The notes under the pieces were generated by a model. That model did no database searches and was not told the DNA's origin. It was given only the letters and a program-made list of their open reading frames with translations. Shown in pieces: positions 34,368 to 42,804 of a DNA stretch of 64,000 nt (the stretch's first letter is position 1; each line of letters opens with the position of its first letter). This DNA comes from Allosphingosinicella sp042666435 (lineage in GTDB: Bacteria; Pseudomonadota; Alphaproteobacteria; Sphingomonadales; Sphingomonadaceae), in assembly GCF_042666435.1 (NCBI RefSeq), contig NZ_JBHTDC010000001.1, forward strand, positions 1,116,001 to 1,180,000, written 5' to 3'. Both the position numbers and the translations under genes were made by a program.

Positions 34368-36878
34368 ATGAGTACCGACACCCAAGCCGCCACCCGTTTC
34401 ACCCTCCGCCGCGACGCGGGCGCCGTCTGGCCGGCGGTGAAGCGCGTCTGGTCGAACCGCTGGGCCAAGGTCTTGGCCGTCCTGATCGGCCTGCCGATCG
34501 TCGGCATCTTCCTCGTCTGGCTGATCTTCGCGCAGGGGCTGCCCTCGGCCGAATCCCTGCTCACCTACGAGCCGGCGCTCCCCACCCACGTCCGCGACAT
34601 CAACGGCGCCACGGTGCAGACCTTCGCCCGCGAGCGCCGGGTCGAGCTCGAATATGCCGAATATCCGCGCCAGCTCGTCCAGGCCTTCCTCGCCGCCGAG
34701 GACAAGACCTTCTTCCAGCATGGCGGCATCGACTATCCGGGCATCGCCCGCGCCATCTTCACCAACCTCACCAGCTCGGGCCGGCCGGTCGGCGCCTCGA
34801 CCATCACCCAGCAGGTCGCCAAGAACCTGCTGCTCACCAACGAATTGAGCTATACCCGCAAGATCCGCGAGGCTTTCCTCGCGCGGCGCATCGAGGACGT
34901 GCTGACCAAGGAGCAGATACTCGAGCTCTACCTCAACCAGATATTCCTCGGCCGCAATGCTTATGGGGTGCAGTCCGCGGCGCGCGCTTATTTCGACAAG
35001 GATGTCGGCGACCTCGCGCTTCACGAAATGGCCTATCTCGCCATCCTTCCCAAGGCGCCCAACAATTACGACCCCGAGGACGACACCGAGGCCGCGCTCG
35101 CCCGGCGCAACTTCGTGCTCGCCGAGATGGAGCGAAACGGCTTCATCGATGCGTCGCAGCGCGCCGCCGCCCAGGCCGAGCCGCTCGGCACGGTGCGCGG
35201 CTCGGGCGACAGCATCGCCAATGTCGGCGGCTATTTCATGGAGGAAGTACGCCGCCTGTTGGTGGGCAAGTTCGGCGAGGAAGCCGATGACGGCCCGCAC
35301 GGCGTCTATTCGGGCGGCCTGTGGGTCCGCACCTCCTACGATCCGGTCAAGCAGAAAGCGGCCGAGAATGCGCTGCGCGACGGCTTGATGCGCTATGCCA
35401 GCGGCCGCGGCTGGCGCGACCCGGAGCTCAGCGTCGACATGACGCAGGATTGGCGGAGCCAGCTCGCCGCCGCCCGCTACGGCGTGGGCTATGACGACTG
35501 GCGCTCGGCGGTCATCCTCTCCAAAGAAGGCGGCGCCGCGACGATCGGTTTCACCGACGGATCGACCGGGACCCTCCCCGCCTCCGCCGCCTCGATGCCG
35601 AAGCGCGGCGTCGGCGGAACCGCTTTCTCCTTTCTCCAGCCGGGCATGATCGTGGCGGTAAAGCCGGAGGGCGGGAGCTATGCGCTGCGCTCCGTTCCCG
35701 AAGTTTCGGGCGGAATGGTCGTCGAAGAAGTGGCGACCGGCCGCATCCTCGCCATGCAGGGCGGTTGGGACGTGCGCGGATCGTCGTTCAACCGCGCCAC
35801 CCAGGCCAAGCGCCAACCGGGATCGACCTTCAAGCCGATCGTCTATTCGGCCGCGCTCGACAATGGCATGACCCCGGCCTCGATCATCGTCGACGGGTCC
35901 TTCTGCGTGTCCCAGGGAGCGGGCCTCGGCCAGCATTGCTTCCGCAACTTCTCCGGAAGCAATGCCGGGCCGCAGACGATGCGCTGGGGCCTCGAACAGT
36001 CGCGCAACCTGATGACGGTGCGCGCCGCCAACATGACCGGCATGGACAAGGTGACCAGGCTCGCCAGGACGCTGGGCGTCGGCGATTATCCCAATTATCT
36101 CGCCATCTCGCTGGGCGCCGGCGACACCACCGTCCTCCAGATGACCAACGCATTCGCGATCCTCGCCAATAACGGCAAGGAAGTGAAGCCGACGATGATC
36201 GACTATATCCAGGACCGCCACGGCAAGGTCATCTACCGCACCGACACACGGCCTTGCGAGGGCTGCGACGCGCCCGACTGGAACGGCAAGCCGATGCCGC
36301 GCCCGCCCTTGCGCACCAAGCAGTTGATGGACGCGATGACCGCCTATCAGATGGTGCATATGCTGGAAGGCGTCGTCACCCGCGGCACTGCCCAGCGGCT
36401 GCGCGACCTCGGCCGGCCGCTGTTCGGCAAGACCGGCACGACCACCGGGCCGAACGACGTCTGGTTCATCGGCGGCACCGCCGACATCGTCGCCGGCGTC
36501 TATGTCGGCTACGACCAGCCGCGCAGCCTCGGCGGCTACGCGCAGGGCGGGCGGATCGCCGCGCCGATCTTCGAGCAGTTCGCCCGCGCGGCGATCAAGG
36601 ACATGCCGGTCGTCGAGTTCCGCGCGCCCGCCGGCATCCGCATGGTCCGCATCGACCGCCGCTCGGGGCGCAAGGTGTTCGGCACCTGGCCTTCCAACGA
36701 GCCCAAGGCGGCGGTTATCTGGGAAGCGTTCAAGCCCGAGACCGAGCCGCGCCGCTCGATCCGCCGCGACCAGATCGCCGCGCGCGAAGCCGCCGCGGCC
36801 CCGACCCGCCGCCGCGCGGCCGCCGCTAACGACGGCGCCGACAGCGATTTCTTGCAAAGAGAGGGCGGCATCTATTAG
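34368..36878 (+). CDS. mrcA: Penicillin-binding protein 1A, bifunctional
   Basis: 836 residues. One membrane helix (VLAVLIGLPIVGIFLVWLIF) is followed by a glycosyltransferase GT51 domain with catalytic Glu111 in AAEDKTFFQHGG, and RPVGASTITQQVAKNLLLTN and RKIREAFLARRIE. After an OB-like insert comes the transpeptidase domain: Ser486 in QPGSTFKPIVY, Ser545 in EQSRN (S-x-N) and Lys688 in FGKTGTT. It polymerises and cross-links peptidoglycan. The C-terminus ends in a basic Arg-rich tail. The start at 34368 (MSTDTQAA) precedes a typical basic cytoplasmic stretch. Pairing with an upstream amidase and downstream prfB is usual in sphingomonads. Confidence 0.96.
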   Translation: MSTDTQAATRFTLRRDAGAVWPAVKRVWSNRWAKVLAVLIGLPIVGIFLVWLIFAQGLPSAESLLTYEPALPTHVRDINGATVQTFARERRVELEYAEYPRQLVQAFLAAEDKTFFQHGGIDYPGIARAIFTNLTSSGRPVGASTITQQVAKNLLLTNELSYTRKIREAFLARRIEDVLTKEQILELYLNQIFLGRNAYGVQSAARAYFDKDVGDLALHEMAYLAILPKAPNNYDPEDDTEAALARRNFVLAEMERNGFIDASQRAAAQAEPLGTVRGSGDSIANVGGYFMEEVRRLLVGKFGEEADDGPHGVYSGGLWVRTSYDPVKQKAAENALRDGLMRYASGRGWRDPELSVDMTQDWRSQLAAARYGVGYDDWRSAVILSKEGGAATIGFTDGSTGTLPASAASMPKRGVGGTAFSFLQPGMIVAVKPEGGSYALRSVPEVSGGMVVEEVATGRILAMQGGWDVRGSSFNRATQAKRQPGSTFKPIVYSAALDNGMTPASIIVDGSFCVSQGAGLGQHCFRNFSGSNAGPQTMRWGLEQSRNLMTVRAANMTGMDKVTRLARTLGVGDYPNYLAISLGAGDTTVLQMTNAFAILANNGKEVKPTMIDYIQDRHGKVIYRTDTRPCEGCDAPDWNGKPMPRPPLRTKQLMDAMTAYQMVHMLEGVVTRGTAQRLRDLGRPLFGKTGTTTGPNDVWFIGGTADIVAGVYVGYDQPRSLGGYAQGGRIAAPIFEQFARAAIKDMPVVEFRAPAGIRMVRIDRRSGRKVFGTWPSNEPKAAVIWEAFKPETEPRRSIRRDQIAAREAAAAPTRRRAAAANDGADSDFLQREGGIY

Positions 36879-36891
36879 GCCCCGCCAACCC

Positions 36892-36972
36892 CGTCATTCC
36901 CGCGAAAGCGGGAATCCCGTTTAGCTTTCTAGAGCAGGAAGAGGCGGGATTCCCGCTTTCGCGGGAATGACG
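36892..36972. repeat. Paired-palindrome element, CCCGC type
   Basis: Left arm CGTCATTCCCGCGAAAGCGG and right arm CCGCTTTCGCGGGAATGACG are exact mirror copies around a ~35-bp spacer, the most regular copy in the window. It sits between co-oriented mrcA and prfB, ending 20 bp before the prfB start, so it is in the prfB leader as well as the mrcA tail. Confidence 0.82.
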
Positions 36973-36992
36973 ATTTCTGCTGGAGAGTTCCG

Positions 36993-38120
36993 ATGCGCGC
37001 CGAAGCGCAAGCTTATGTCGACCAGATAAGGTCCGCGCTCGATCTCCTGCGCCGCTTCCTCGATTGGGACCGCGCGCTGAGGCGGCTTGACGAACTCAAC
37101 GCGCGCGTCGAGGACCCAGCGCTATGGAACGACGCCAAGGCCGCCCAGGAGGTGATGCGCGAGCGTCGCCGCCTCGACGAGGCGATCGGCGCCGCCAAGG
37201 CAATCGGCGCCGAGATGGACGACACGATCGAGCTCATCGAGCTGGCCGAAGCCGAGGGCGACGAAGCGATGGTCGATGACGCCGTCGCCTCGCTGGCCGC
37301 GCTCGCCGACCGGGCCGAGCGCGACAAGGTGACGGCGCTCCTCGCCGGCGAGGCCGACGCCAACGACACCTATGTCGAGATCAATTCGGGCGCCGGCGGC
37401 ACCGAGAGCAACGACTGGGCGGGCATGCTCCAGCGCATGTACCAGCGCTGGGCCGAGCGGCACGGGATGAAGGTCGAGCTCGTCGACTTCCACGCCGGCG
37501 AGCAGGCGGGGATCAAGTCCGCGACCCTCCTCCTGAAGGGCGAGAACGCTTATGGCTATGCCAAGACCGAGAGCGGCGTCCACCGCCTCGTCCGCATCAG
37601 CCCCTATGACAGCTCGGCCCGCCGCCACACCAGCTTCGCCTCGGTCTGGGTCTATCCGGTGGTCGACGACAATATCGACATCGAGGTGAACGAGAGCGAG
37701 CTTCGGATCGACACCTATCGCGCGTCGGGCGCGGGCGGGCAGCATATCAACACCACCGATTCGGCGGTGCGCATCACCCACCTTCCGACCGGCATCGTCG
37801 TCCAGTGCCAGAACCAGCGTTCGCAGCACAAGAACAAGGCGGAGGCCTACAATCAACTGCGCGCCCGCCTCTACGAGGCCGAGCTACAGAAGCGCGAGGC
37901 CGAGGCCAATGCGACCGCGGCCGGCAAGACCGACATCGGCTGGGGCCACCAGATCCGGTCCTACGTCCTGCAGCCCTATCAATTGGTCAAGGACCTGCGC
38001 ACCGGCATAACCTCCACCGCGCCGTCGGACGTGCTCGACGGCGACCTCGACCGCTTCATGGCCGCGGCCTTGTCGCAGAAGGTGACCGGGGAAAAGGTCG
38101 AGGTCGAAGACGTCGAGTGA
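36993..38120 (+). CDS. prfB: Peptide chain release factor 2
   Basis: 375 residues, terminating translation at UGA and UAA. The coiled-coil domain 1 is followed by GAGGTESNDWAGMLQRMYQR, then the codon-recognition segment VRISPYDSSARRHTSF, and the peptidyl-hydrolysis loop GAGGQHINTTDSAVRITH with GGQ at 248-250. The tripeptide at 203-205 is Ser-Pro-Tyr, where RF2 usually has Ser-Pro-Phe. The reading frame is continuous from ATG 36993, so the programmed +1 frameshift of E. coli prfB is absent. It overlaps the next gene by 4 bp (GTGA). Confidence 0.96.
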   Translation: MRAEAQAYVDQIRSALDLLRRFLDWDRALRRLDELNARVEDPALWNDAKAAQEVMRERRRLDEAIGAAKAIGAEMDDTIELIELAEAEGDEAMVDDAVASLAALADRAERDKVTALLAGEADANDTYVEINSGAGGTESNDWAGMLQRMYQRWAERHGMKVELVDFHAGEQAGIKSATLLLKGENAYGYAKTESGVHRLVRISPYDSSARRHTSFASVWVYPVVDDNIDIEVNESELRIDTYRASGAGGQHINTTDSAVRITHLPTGIVVQCQNQRSQHKNKAEAYNQLRARLYEAELQKREAEANATAAGKTDIGWGHQIRSYVLQPYQLVKDLRTGITSTAPSDVLDGDLDRFMAAALSQKVTGEKVEVEDVE

Positions 38121-39133
38121 TCCGGCACGACGGCTTGCGGCGGGACATTTCGCGGCTCGCGCTGCAGTCGGCCGCGGCGTCGACGGCGGCCTATCTGGCG
38201 ATCGCCTGGGCCGGCACGGGCGAAGCCTTTCTCGCCGTCATTTCCGCCGTCCTCGTTCTGCAGGCCAATCGCGACCAGACGATCGCCAGCGCCTGGATCC
38301 GGATCGTCGGGGCCTTGGTGGGAACCGGGGTGGGCATGGCGGCTCTCGCGCTGACGGCCGAAGGAACGGTGCCGCTGTCGCTCGCCGCGACCATGCTGGT
38401 GATGGGCGGGCTCGCCGCCTGGAAGCCCGGCTGGCGCTATGGCCTTGTAGCCGCCGCGGCGCTCGCGGTCGGTTCTGAAGCGACTTTCGTCGAGACGGCG
38501 CGGGATCGCGGCATCGCCATCTTCGTGGGAGCGGCGGCGGGAATCGTGGCGGGGCTCGTCGTCTGGCCGGAGAGCGCGCCCGCCCGCGCCCGCCGCCAGA
38601 TGGCGCAAGCCCTGGCGATCTGCCGCGAGCTGCTCATCCGCACCCTGTCGTCGGCCCTCGAGCGCAACGATGAGGATGTCGGCGAACTTCACTCGCGTTT
38701 CGCGCGCGCGCTTTCCGCGACGAGGGACACCGCCGCGTCGATCAAGCTCGGCGGCTCCGGCCGCGCTCATCTTTATCGCGAGGCGGTGCACCGGATCGAG
38801 CGGCTGTGGCACGCACTGATAATAATCGACCGCGTCGGCGAGACGCGGCGCGGCGACCGTCTCCCGATCGAACCGGACACAGCCCGGAAGGTGGACCAAA
38901 TCCGCTCCGCGACCTGCGACGCGCTGGCCTGCTTCGAACGGTTCGAGCGGATGCCCGAGGAGGATCTCGAAGCGCTGCAGACGGCCTGCCGCGAAATCTG
39001 GGAAGCCAGCGAAGTCGATCCGCGCCGGGACGGCGAGCTGGATAGCGTGGCTCTGGTGTTCGGGCTTTGGGAGATTGCCCGCAACATGCGCGAGATCGAT
39101 GAGACGATTTGCGCAATCGCAGGGTCGCGCTAG
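38117..39133 (+). CDS. FUSC/aromatic-acid exporter-like membrane protein
   Basis: 338 residues starting with GTG at 38117 that overlaps the prfB stop. The N-terminal half has about five to six hydrophobic helices (LALQSAAASTAAYLAIAWAG, AFLAVISAVLVLQA, IRIVGALVGTGVGMAALAL, GIAIFVGAAAGIVAGLVVWP). The R-D-Q-T-x-x-x-A-W-x-R-x-x-G-x-x-x-G pattern is that of FUSC/DUF939 proteins. The C-terminal half is a soluble helical domain. The family includes p-hydroxybenzoate efflux proteins, but the substrate here is unknown. Coupled translation with prfB does not imply a shared function. Confidence 0.78.
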   Translation: MIRHDGLRRDISRLALQSAAASTAAYLAIAWAGTGEAFLAVISAVLVLQANRDQTIASAWIRIVGALVGTGVGMAALALTAEGTVPLSLAATMLVMGGLAAWKPGWRYGLVAAAALAVGSEATFVETARDRGIAIFVGAAAGIVAGLVVWPESAPARARRQMAQALAICRELLIRTLSSALERNDEDVGELHSRFARALSATRDTAASIKLGGSGRAHLYREAVHRIERLWHALIIIDRVGETRRGDRLPIEPDTARKVDQIRSATCDALACFERFERMPEEDLEALQTACREIWEASEVDPRRDGELDSVALVFGLWEIARNMREIDETICAIAGSR

Positions 39134-39143
39134 AGAGCGAGAA

Positions 39144-39845
39144 GTGAAAGGCGCCGATTTCCTCCCGCTCTGCCTGCTTTCGGCCGCCTTCGCGCTGGGC
39201 GGATGCCGCGCCGAGCCGGAGCGTTCGCCCTTCCCCGATCCCGAACGGCCGGTCGCGCCAATCGTGTCGCCCCGTTATTCCAATGAGGACGCCCGCGACA
39301 GCATCGGCGAGTTCGAATCGGTCGTCGAGCTGGCCGGCATCGCGCCGGGCATGTCGGTCGCCGACATCGGCGCCGGCGAGGGCTATTATACGGTTCGCCT
39401 CGCGCCGCTGGTCGGCGACGAGGGCCGCGTGCTGGCGCAGGACATCGTTCCCGAGACCCGTGACGCGCTGGCCCAGCGCGTCACCCGCGAGCGGCTCGAC
39501 AATGTCGCGGTCAAGCTCGGTCTCCCCAACAATCCGATGCTGCCCGAGACATCGTTCGACCGCATCCTCCTCATCCACATGTATCACGAAGTGCAGCGGC
39601 CGGCCGAGTTCCTCTGGCACGTGCGCGGCGCGCTCAAGCGCGACGGCAGCGTCGTCGTCGTCGATGCCGACCGGCCGACCGACCGCCACGGCACGCCCCC
39701 CAAGATGCTGCTCTGCGAGTTCGTCGCCGTCGGCTACGAGCTCGTCCGCTTCGAGCGGCTCGCTGATTCCGGGACCTATTTCGCCCAGTTCAAGGCGCTG
39801 GGGCCGCGGCCCGAGCCCGAGCAGATCCCCATCTGCCCGGCTTAG
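39144..39845 (+). CDS. Lipoprotein with class I SAM-methyltransferase fold
   Basis: 233 residues starting with GTG at 39144. The N-terminus, LPLCLLSAAFALGGC, is a lipoprotein signal with lipobox A-L-G-G-C, then a proline-rich linker. The remainder is a Rossmann-like methyltransferase: MSVADIGAGEGYYTVRLAPL (SAM motif I), GRVLAQDIVPE (motif II), SFDRILLIHMYHEVQRPAEF, and GSVVVVDADRPTDRHG. Predicted export is at odds with the cytoplasmic location of SAM. Similar signal-bearing methyltransferases (COG4798-like) are annotated in Proteobacteria. Ten bp after the FUSC gene, same strand. Function unknown. Confidence 0.8.
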   Translation: MKGADFLPLCLLSAAFALGGCRAEPERSPFPDPERPVAPIVSPRYSNEDARDSIGEFESVVELAGIAPGMSVADIGAGEGYYTVRLAPLVGDEGRVLAQDIVPETRDALAQRVTRERLDNVAVKLGLPNNPMLPETSFDRILLIHMYHEVQRPAEFLWHVRGALKRDGSVVVVDADRPTDRHGTPPKMLLCEFVAVGYELVRFERLADSGTYFAQFKALGPRPEPEQIPICPA

Positions 39846-39864
39846 CCGGTCGGCTCCACGACCG

Positions 39865-40260
39865 CTAAAGCAGGCCCATCGCGCGCAGGCTCCGGCATTG
39901 CCCGCCGGCGAAGATCAAATGGTCGTGGAGGCGGAAGGCGAGGCCGGCGCCCATCTCCTGGAGCTTGCGGGTCGCGGCGATGTCGGCGTCGCTCGGCTCG
40001 GCATCGCCGCTCGGATGAAAATGCGCGAGGATCAGCCCCGCCGATTCGAACCGGATCGCATCGGCGATGATCGGGCGGACGGGAAGCGCGACATGATCGG
40101 CGCTCCCCATTTCCCGCGCGAGATGGATCAGCCGCCGACCCGCGTCGAGATGGGCGACGAGCAGCGACTCGCGCGGGCTGTCAGCGAGGCGCGCCTCGAA
40201 GAAGCGGGCCGCGTCGGCCGCGGTTCGGAGGGTCGGCGGTTGCGCTTCGGCGGTTTCCAT
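39865..40260 (-). CDS. RadC-like JAB domain protein, short form
   Basis: 131 residues from the ATG at 40260 (METAEAQPPT). It covers only the JAB/MPN+ metal-binding domain of RadC. Glu31 lies in RESLLVAHLDAG, and the JAMM core HFHPSGDAEPSDADIAAT gives His80, His82 and Asp91. The UPF0758/RadC helix-hairpin-helix N-terminus is missing, so it is about 100 residues short of full RadC. JAB domains can be isopeptidases or nucleases; RadC itself has no settled function. Divergent from thyA with ~106 bp between; a longer frame to 40368 would overlap the thyA start. Confidence 0.85.
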   Translation of the reverse strand: METAEAQPPTLRTAADAARFFEARLADSPRESLLVAHLDAGRRLIHLAREMGSADHVALPVRPIIADAIRFESAGLILAHFHPSGDAEPSDADIAATRKLQEMGAGLAFRLHDHLIFAGGQCRSLRAMGLL

Positions 40261-40366
40261 CCCGGCGATTGTGCCACGCGCGGATGGCGGGCGGCTCGCT
40301 GATTCATCCGTTTCGGACGCATTCCGGAGCCTTGGAAACCTGTCCCGCACCCGCCATAAGCAAGTC

Positions 40367-41161
40367 ATGCAGCCCTATCACGACCTCCTCGCGCGGATTC
40401 TCTCCGAAGGCGTTCCCCAGGCGGACCGCACCGGCGTCGGCACGCTCTCCGTCTTCGGCCATCAGATGCGCTTCGACCTTTCGGAGGGGTTCCCTCTTGT
40501 CACGACCAAGAAGCTGCATTTGCGCTCGATCATCGTCGAACTGCTCTGGTTCCTGAAGGGCGACACTAATATCGGCTATCTAAAGGACAACAAGGTCGGC
40601 ATCTGGGACGAATGGGCAGACGAGAAGGGCGATCTCGGCCCGGTCTACGGCAAGCAATGGCGTGACTGGGAGGGGCCGGACGGCGTCCATATCGACCAGA
40701 TCGCCGAGCTCATCGCCCTCATCAACCGCGATCCCGCCTCGCGCCGCCAGATCGTCTCCGCCTGGAACCCGGCCGAGATCGGCAAGATGGCGCTGGCGCC
40801 GTGCCACTGCCTGTTCCAGACCCAGGTCGCGGCGGGCAAATTGAACCTCCAGCTCTACCAAAGGAGCGCCGACGTGTTTCTCGGCGTGCCCTTCAACATC
40901 GCCAGCTACGCATTGCTGACCCACATGCTCGCTCAGCAATGCGGGCTCGAGGCCGGCACGTTCGTGTGGACCGGCGGCGACTGCCACCTTTATTCCAACC
41001 ATCTCGATCAGGCGCGGCTCCAGCTGAGCCGCGACCCGCGCCCGCTGCCCCGGCTGACCATCAAGCGCCGGCCGGACGCGATCGACCAATATGAATATGA
41101 GGATTTCGAGATTTCCGACTACGATCCCCATCCGCACATCAAGGCCGAGGTGGCGGTTTGA
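40367..41161 (+). CDS. thyA: Thymidylate synthase
   Basis: 264 residues, identical in length to E. coli ThyA, converting dUMP to dTMP with methylene-tetrahydrofolate. Visible motifs: RTGVGTLSVFGHQMRFDL, LRSIIVELLWFLKGDTNI, VYGKQWRDW, the catalytic Cys146 in LAPCHCLFQ, QLYQRSADVFLGVPFNIASY, and the C-terminal HPHIKAEVAV that closes the active site. Start ATG 40367. It is followed, across a paired palindrome, by folA, which regenerates the dihydrofolate made here; thyA-folA linkage is classical. Confidence 0.98.
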   Translation: MQPYHDLLARILSEGVPQADRTGVGTLSVFGHQMRFDLSEGFPLVTTKKLHLRSIIVELLWFLKGDTNIGYLKDNKVGIWDEWADEKGDLGPVYGKQWRDWEGPDGVHIDQIAELIALINRDPASRRQIVSAWNPAEIGKMALAPCHCLFQTQVAAGKLNLQLYQRSADVFLGVPFNIASYALLTHMLAQQCGLEAGTFVWTGGDCHLYSNHLDQARLQLSRDPRPLPRLTIKRRPDAIDQYEYEDFEISDYDPHPHIKAEVAV

Positions 41162-41168
41162 GCATGCT

Positions 41169-41252
41169 CGTCATTCCAGCGGACGCTGGAATCTCATTGC
41201 CTTTTCAGAAGCTCCATAGCGAAGAGAGATTCCAGCTTCCGCTGGAATGACG
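41169..41252. repeat. Paired-palindrome element between thyA and folA
   Basis: Left arm CGTCATTCCAGCGGACGCTG and right arm ATTCCAGCTTCCGCTGGAAT followed by GACG, ~38 bp apart. Starts 8 bp after the thyA stop and ends 13 bp before the folA start. Confidence 0.8.
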
Positions 41253-41265
41253 GGACAAGACCAGA

Positions 41266-41754
41266 ATGCGAAAACCGGAGATCACCCTGGTCGTCGCCCG
41301 CGCCGACAATGGCGTGATCGGCAGGGACGGCGGGCTGCCATGGCGCCTCCCCGCCGACCTCAGGCATTTCAAGGCCGTGACCGGCGGTACGGCGATGGTC
41401 ATGGGCCGCAGGACGTTCGACAGTCTGCCCGGCCTGCTTCCCGGCCGCCGCCACATCGTGCTCACCCGCGACCCGAACTGGACGGCCGCGAGCGCGGAGG
41501 TGGCGCATTCGGTCGACGAGGCGATCACGATCGCCGGCGCCGACCCCGTCTCGGTCATCGGCGGCGCCGAGATCGTGGCGCTGTTCCTTTCCCGGGCGAC
41601 CGCTTTCGAGCTGACCGAGGTCCATCTCGATGCGAAGGGCGATACCAGGATGCCCGCGCCCGTCGCGGCGGACTGGCGCGAAGTGTCGCGTGAGGATCAT
41701 CCGGCGGAAGGCGGCCGCCCCGCTTTCAGTTTCGTCAGGTTGGAGCGTCGGTAG
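41266..41754 (+). CDS. folA: Dihydrofolate reductase
   Basis: 162 residues, reducing dihydrofolate to tetrahydrofolate with NADPH; the target of trimethoprim. Motifs: LVVARADNGVIGRDGGLPWR (Met20-loop region), LRHFKAVTGGTAMVMGRRTF, SLPGLLPGRRHIVLTRDP, VIGGAEIVALFL, and TEVHLDAKGDTRMP with the conserved strand. The active-site acid sits in the LPADLRHFK segment as Asp. Start ATG 41266 lies just past the repeat; no strong ribosome site is obvious. Flanked on both sides by paired palindromes (41169-41252, 41758-41838). Confidence 0.95.
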   Translation: MRKPEITLVVARADNGVIGRDGGLPWRLPADLRHFKAVTGGTAMVMGRRTFDSLPGLLPGRRHIVLTRDPNWTAASAEVAHSVDEAITIAGADPVSVIGGAEIVALFLSRATAFELTEVHLDAKGDTRMPAPVAADWREVSREDHPAEGGRPAFSFVRLERR

Positions 41755-41757
41755 CCA

Positions 41758-41838
41758 CGTCACCCCAGCGAAGGCTGGGGTCTCAAGGAGTTCAAGGCGC
41801 CTTCTCGTCCTGGGAGGCCAGCCTGCGCTGGCATGACG
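41758..41838. repeat. Paired-palindrome element between folA and ribF
   Basis: Left arm CGTCACCCCAGCGAAGGCTG and right arm CCAGCCTGCGCTGGCATGAC, ~35 bp apart. The arms have diverged from the CCAGCGAAAGCTGG form but each keeps its own pairing. Begins 3 bp after the folA stop. Confidence 0.75.
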
Positions 41839-41877
41839 GTGATTGTCCCGCCGCTCCGCCTTTCCTATAGCCCACCC

Positions 41878-42804
41878 ATGGAGCGGCTGGACGGCGGCTC
41901 GGCGGTTCCGGAGCGTTTGCGCGGCGGCATCGTCGCGCTTGGCAATTTCGATGGATTTCACGAGGGCCACCAGGCGGTGGTCGGCCGCGCGGTCGAACGC
42001 GCCCGCGCCGCGGGCCGCCCCGCTCTGGTCGCTACCTTCGATCCGCATCCGGTGCGCTTCTTCAAGCCGGAGCTGCCGCCCTTCCGCCTGACCAGCCTCG
42101 ACCAGCGTCAGCGCCTGTTCGGCGCGGCCGGCGCGGACGCGATGCTGGTCTTCCATTTCGACGCCGCCCTCGCCTCCGTCACGGCGGAGGATTTCGTCAC
42201 CGAGCGGCTGATCGGCCTGATCGGCGCGGCGGGCGTCGCGACCGGCGAGGATTTCACCTTCGGCCACAAGCGCGGCGGCAACATGGCCGTCCTGAAGCGC
42301 CTCGGCGGCGAGCACGGCCTCTCCGTCGATGCGGTCGCGCCGGTGATGGCGGACGGCGAGCCCGTCTCCTCCAGCCGCATCCGCGAGGCGCTGGAAGCAG
42401 GCGACCCCGAGTCCGCCGCCCGCCTCCTCACCCGCCCGTTCGCGATCGAAGGCGTCGTCGAGCATGGCGACAACCGCGGGCGCGAGCTTGGCTACCCGAC
42501 CGCCAATATCGCGCTCGGCCCCTATCTCCGGCCGAGATTCGGCATCTACGCCGTGCGCGGCCGCCTCTCCGACGGGCGCGTGCTCGACGGCGCCGCCAAT
42601 CTCGGCATCCGGCCGAGCTTCGATCCGCCGCTGGAACTGCTCGAGCCGCATTTCTTCGATTTCGACGGCGATCTCTACGGCCAGAGGATCGAGGTCGAGC
42701 TCATTTCCTTCCTCCGGCCCGAACGAAAGTTCGACCGCATGGACGCGCTCGCCGCGCAGATGGAGGCCGATTGCACCGAGGCGCGCAAGAGGCTCGCCGC
42801 TTGA
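41878..42804 (+). CDS. ribF: Bifunctional riboflavin kinase / FAD synthetase
   Basis: 308 residues from ATG 41878. The N-terminal nucleotidyltransferase (FMN adenylyltransferase) domain shows IVALGNFDGFHEGHQAVVGR with its H-x-G-H, ATFDPHPVRFF, and VTAEDFVTERLI, DFTFGHKRGGN. It ends in PVSSSRIREALEAGD (I-S-S-T/S-x-I-R). The C-terminal kinase domain has NRGRELGYPTANIALGPYLR, GIYAVRG, AANLGIRPSF, and LEPHFFDFDGDLYG. Together they make FMN and FAD from riboflavin. An in-frame ATG at 41833 exists inside the flanking repeat and is less likely. The stop overlaps the next gene (TTGA). Confidence 0.96.
   Translation: MERLDGGSAVPERLRGGIVALGNFDGFHEGHQAVVGRAVERARAAGRPALVATFDPHPVRFFKPELPPFRLTSLDQRQRLFGAAGADAMLVFHFDAALASVTAEDFVTERLIGLIGAAGVATGEDFTFGHKRGGNMAVLKRLGGEHGLSVDAVAPVMADGEPVSSSRIREALEAGDPESAARLLTRPFAIEGVVEHGDNRGRELGYPTANIALGPYLRPRFGIYAVRGRLSDGRVLDGAANLGIRPSFDPPLELLEPHFFDFDGDLYGQRIEVELISFLRPERKFDRMDALAAQMEADCTEARKRLAA

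Noticed and set aside
36973..37080. Programmed frameshift at the start of prfB
   Set aside because: The reading frame is open from 36993 onward with no in-frame UGA or CTT-TGA slip site.
40261..40368. Longer RadC-like protein starting at 40368
   Set aside because: It would overlap the thyA start codon and adds only arginine-rich, non-conserved residues.
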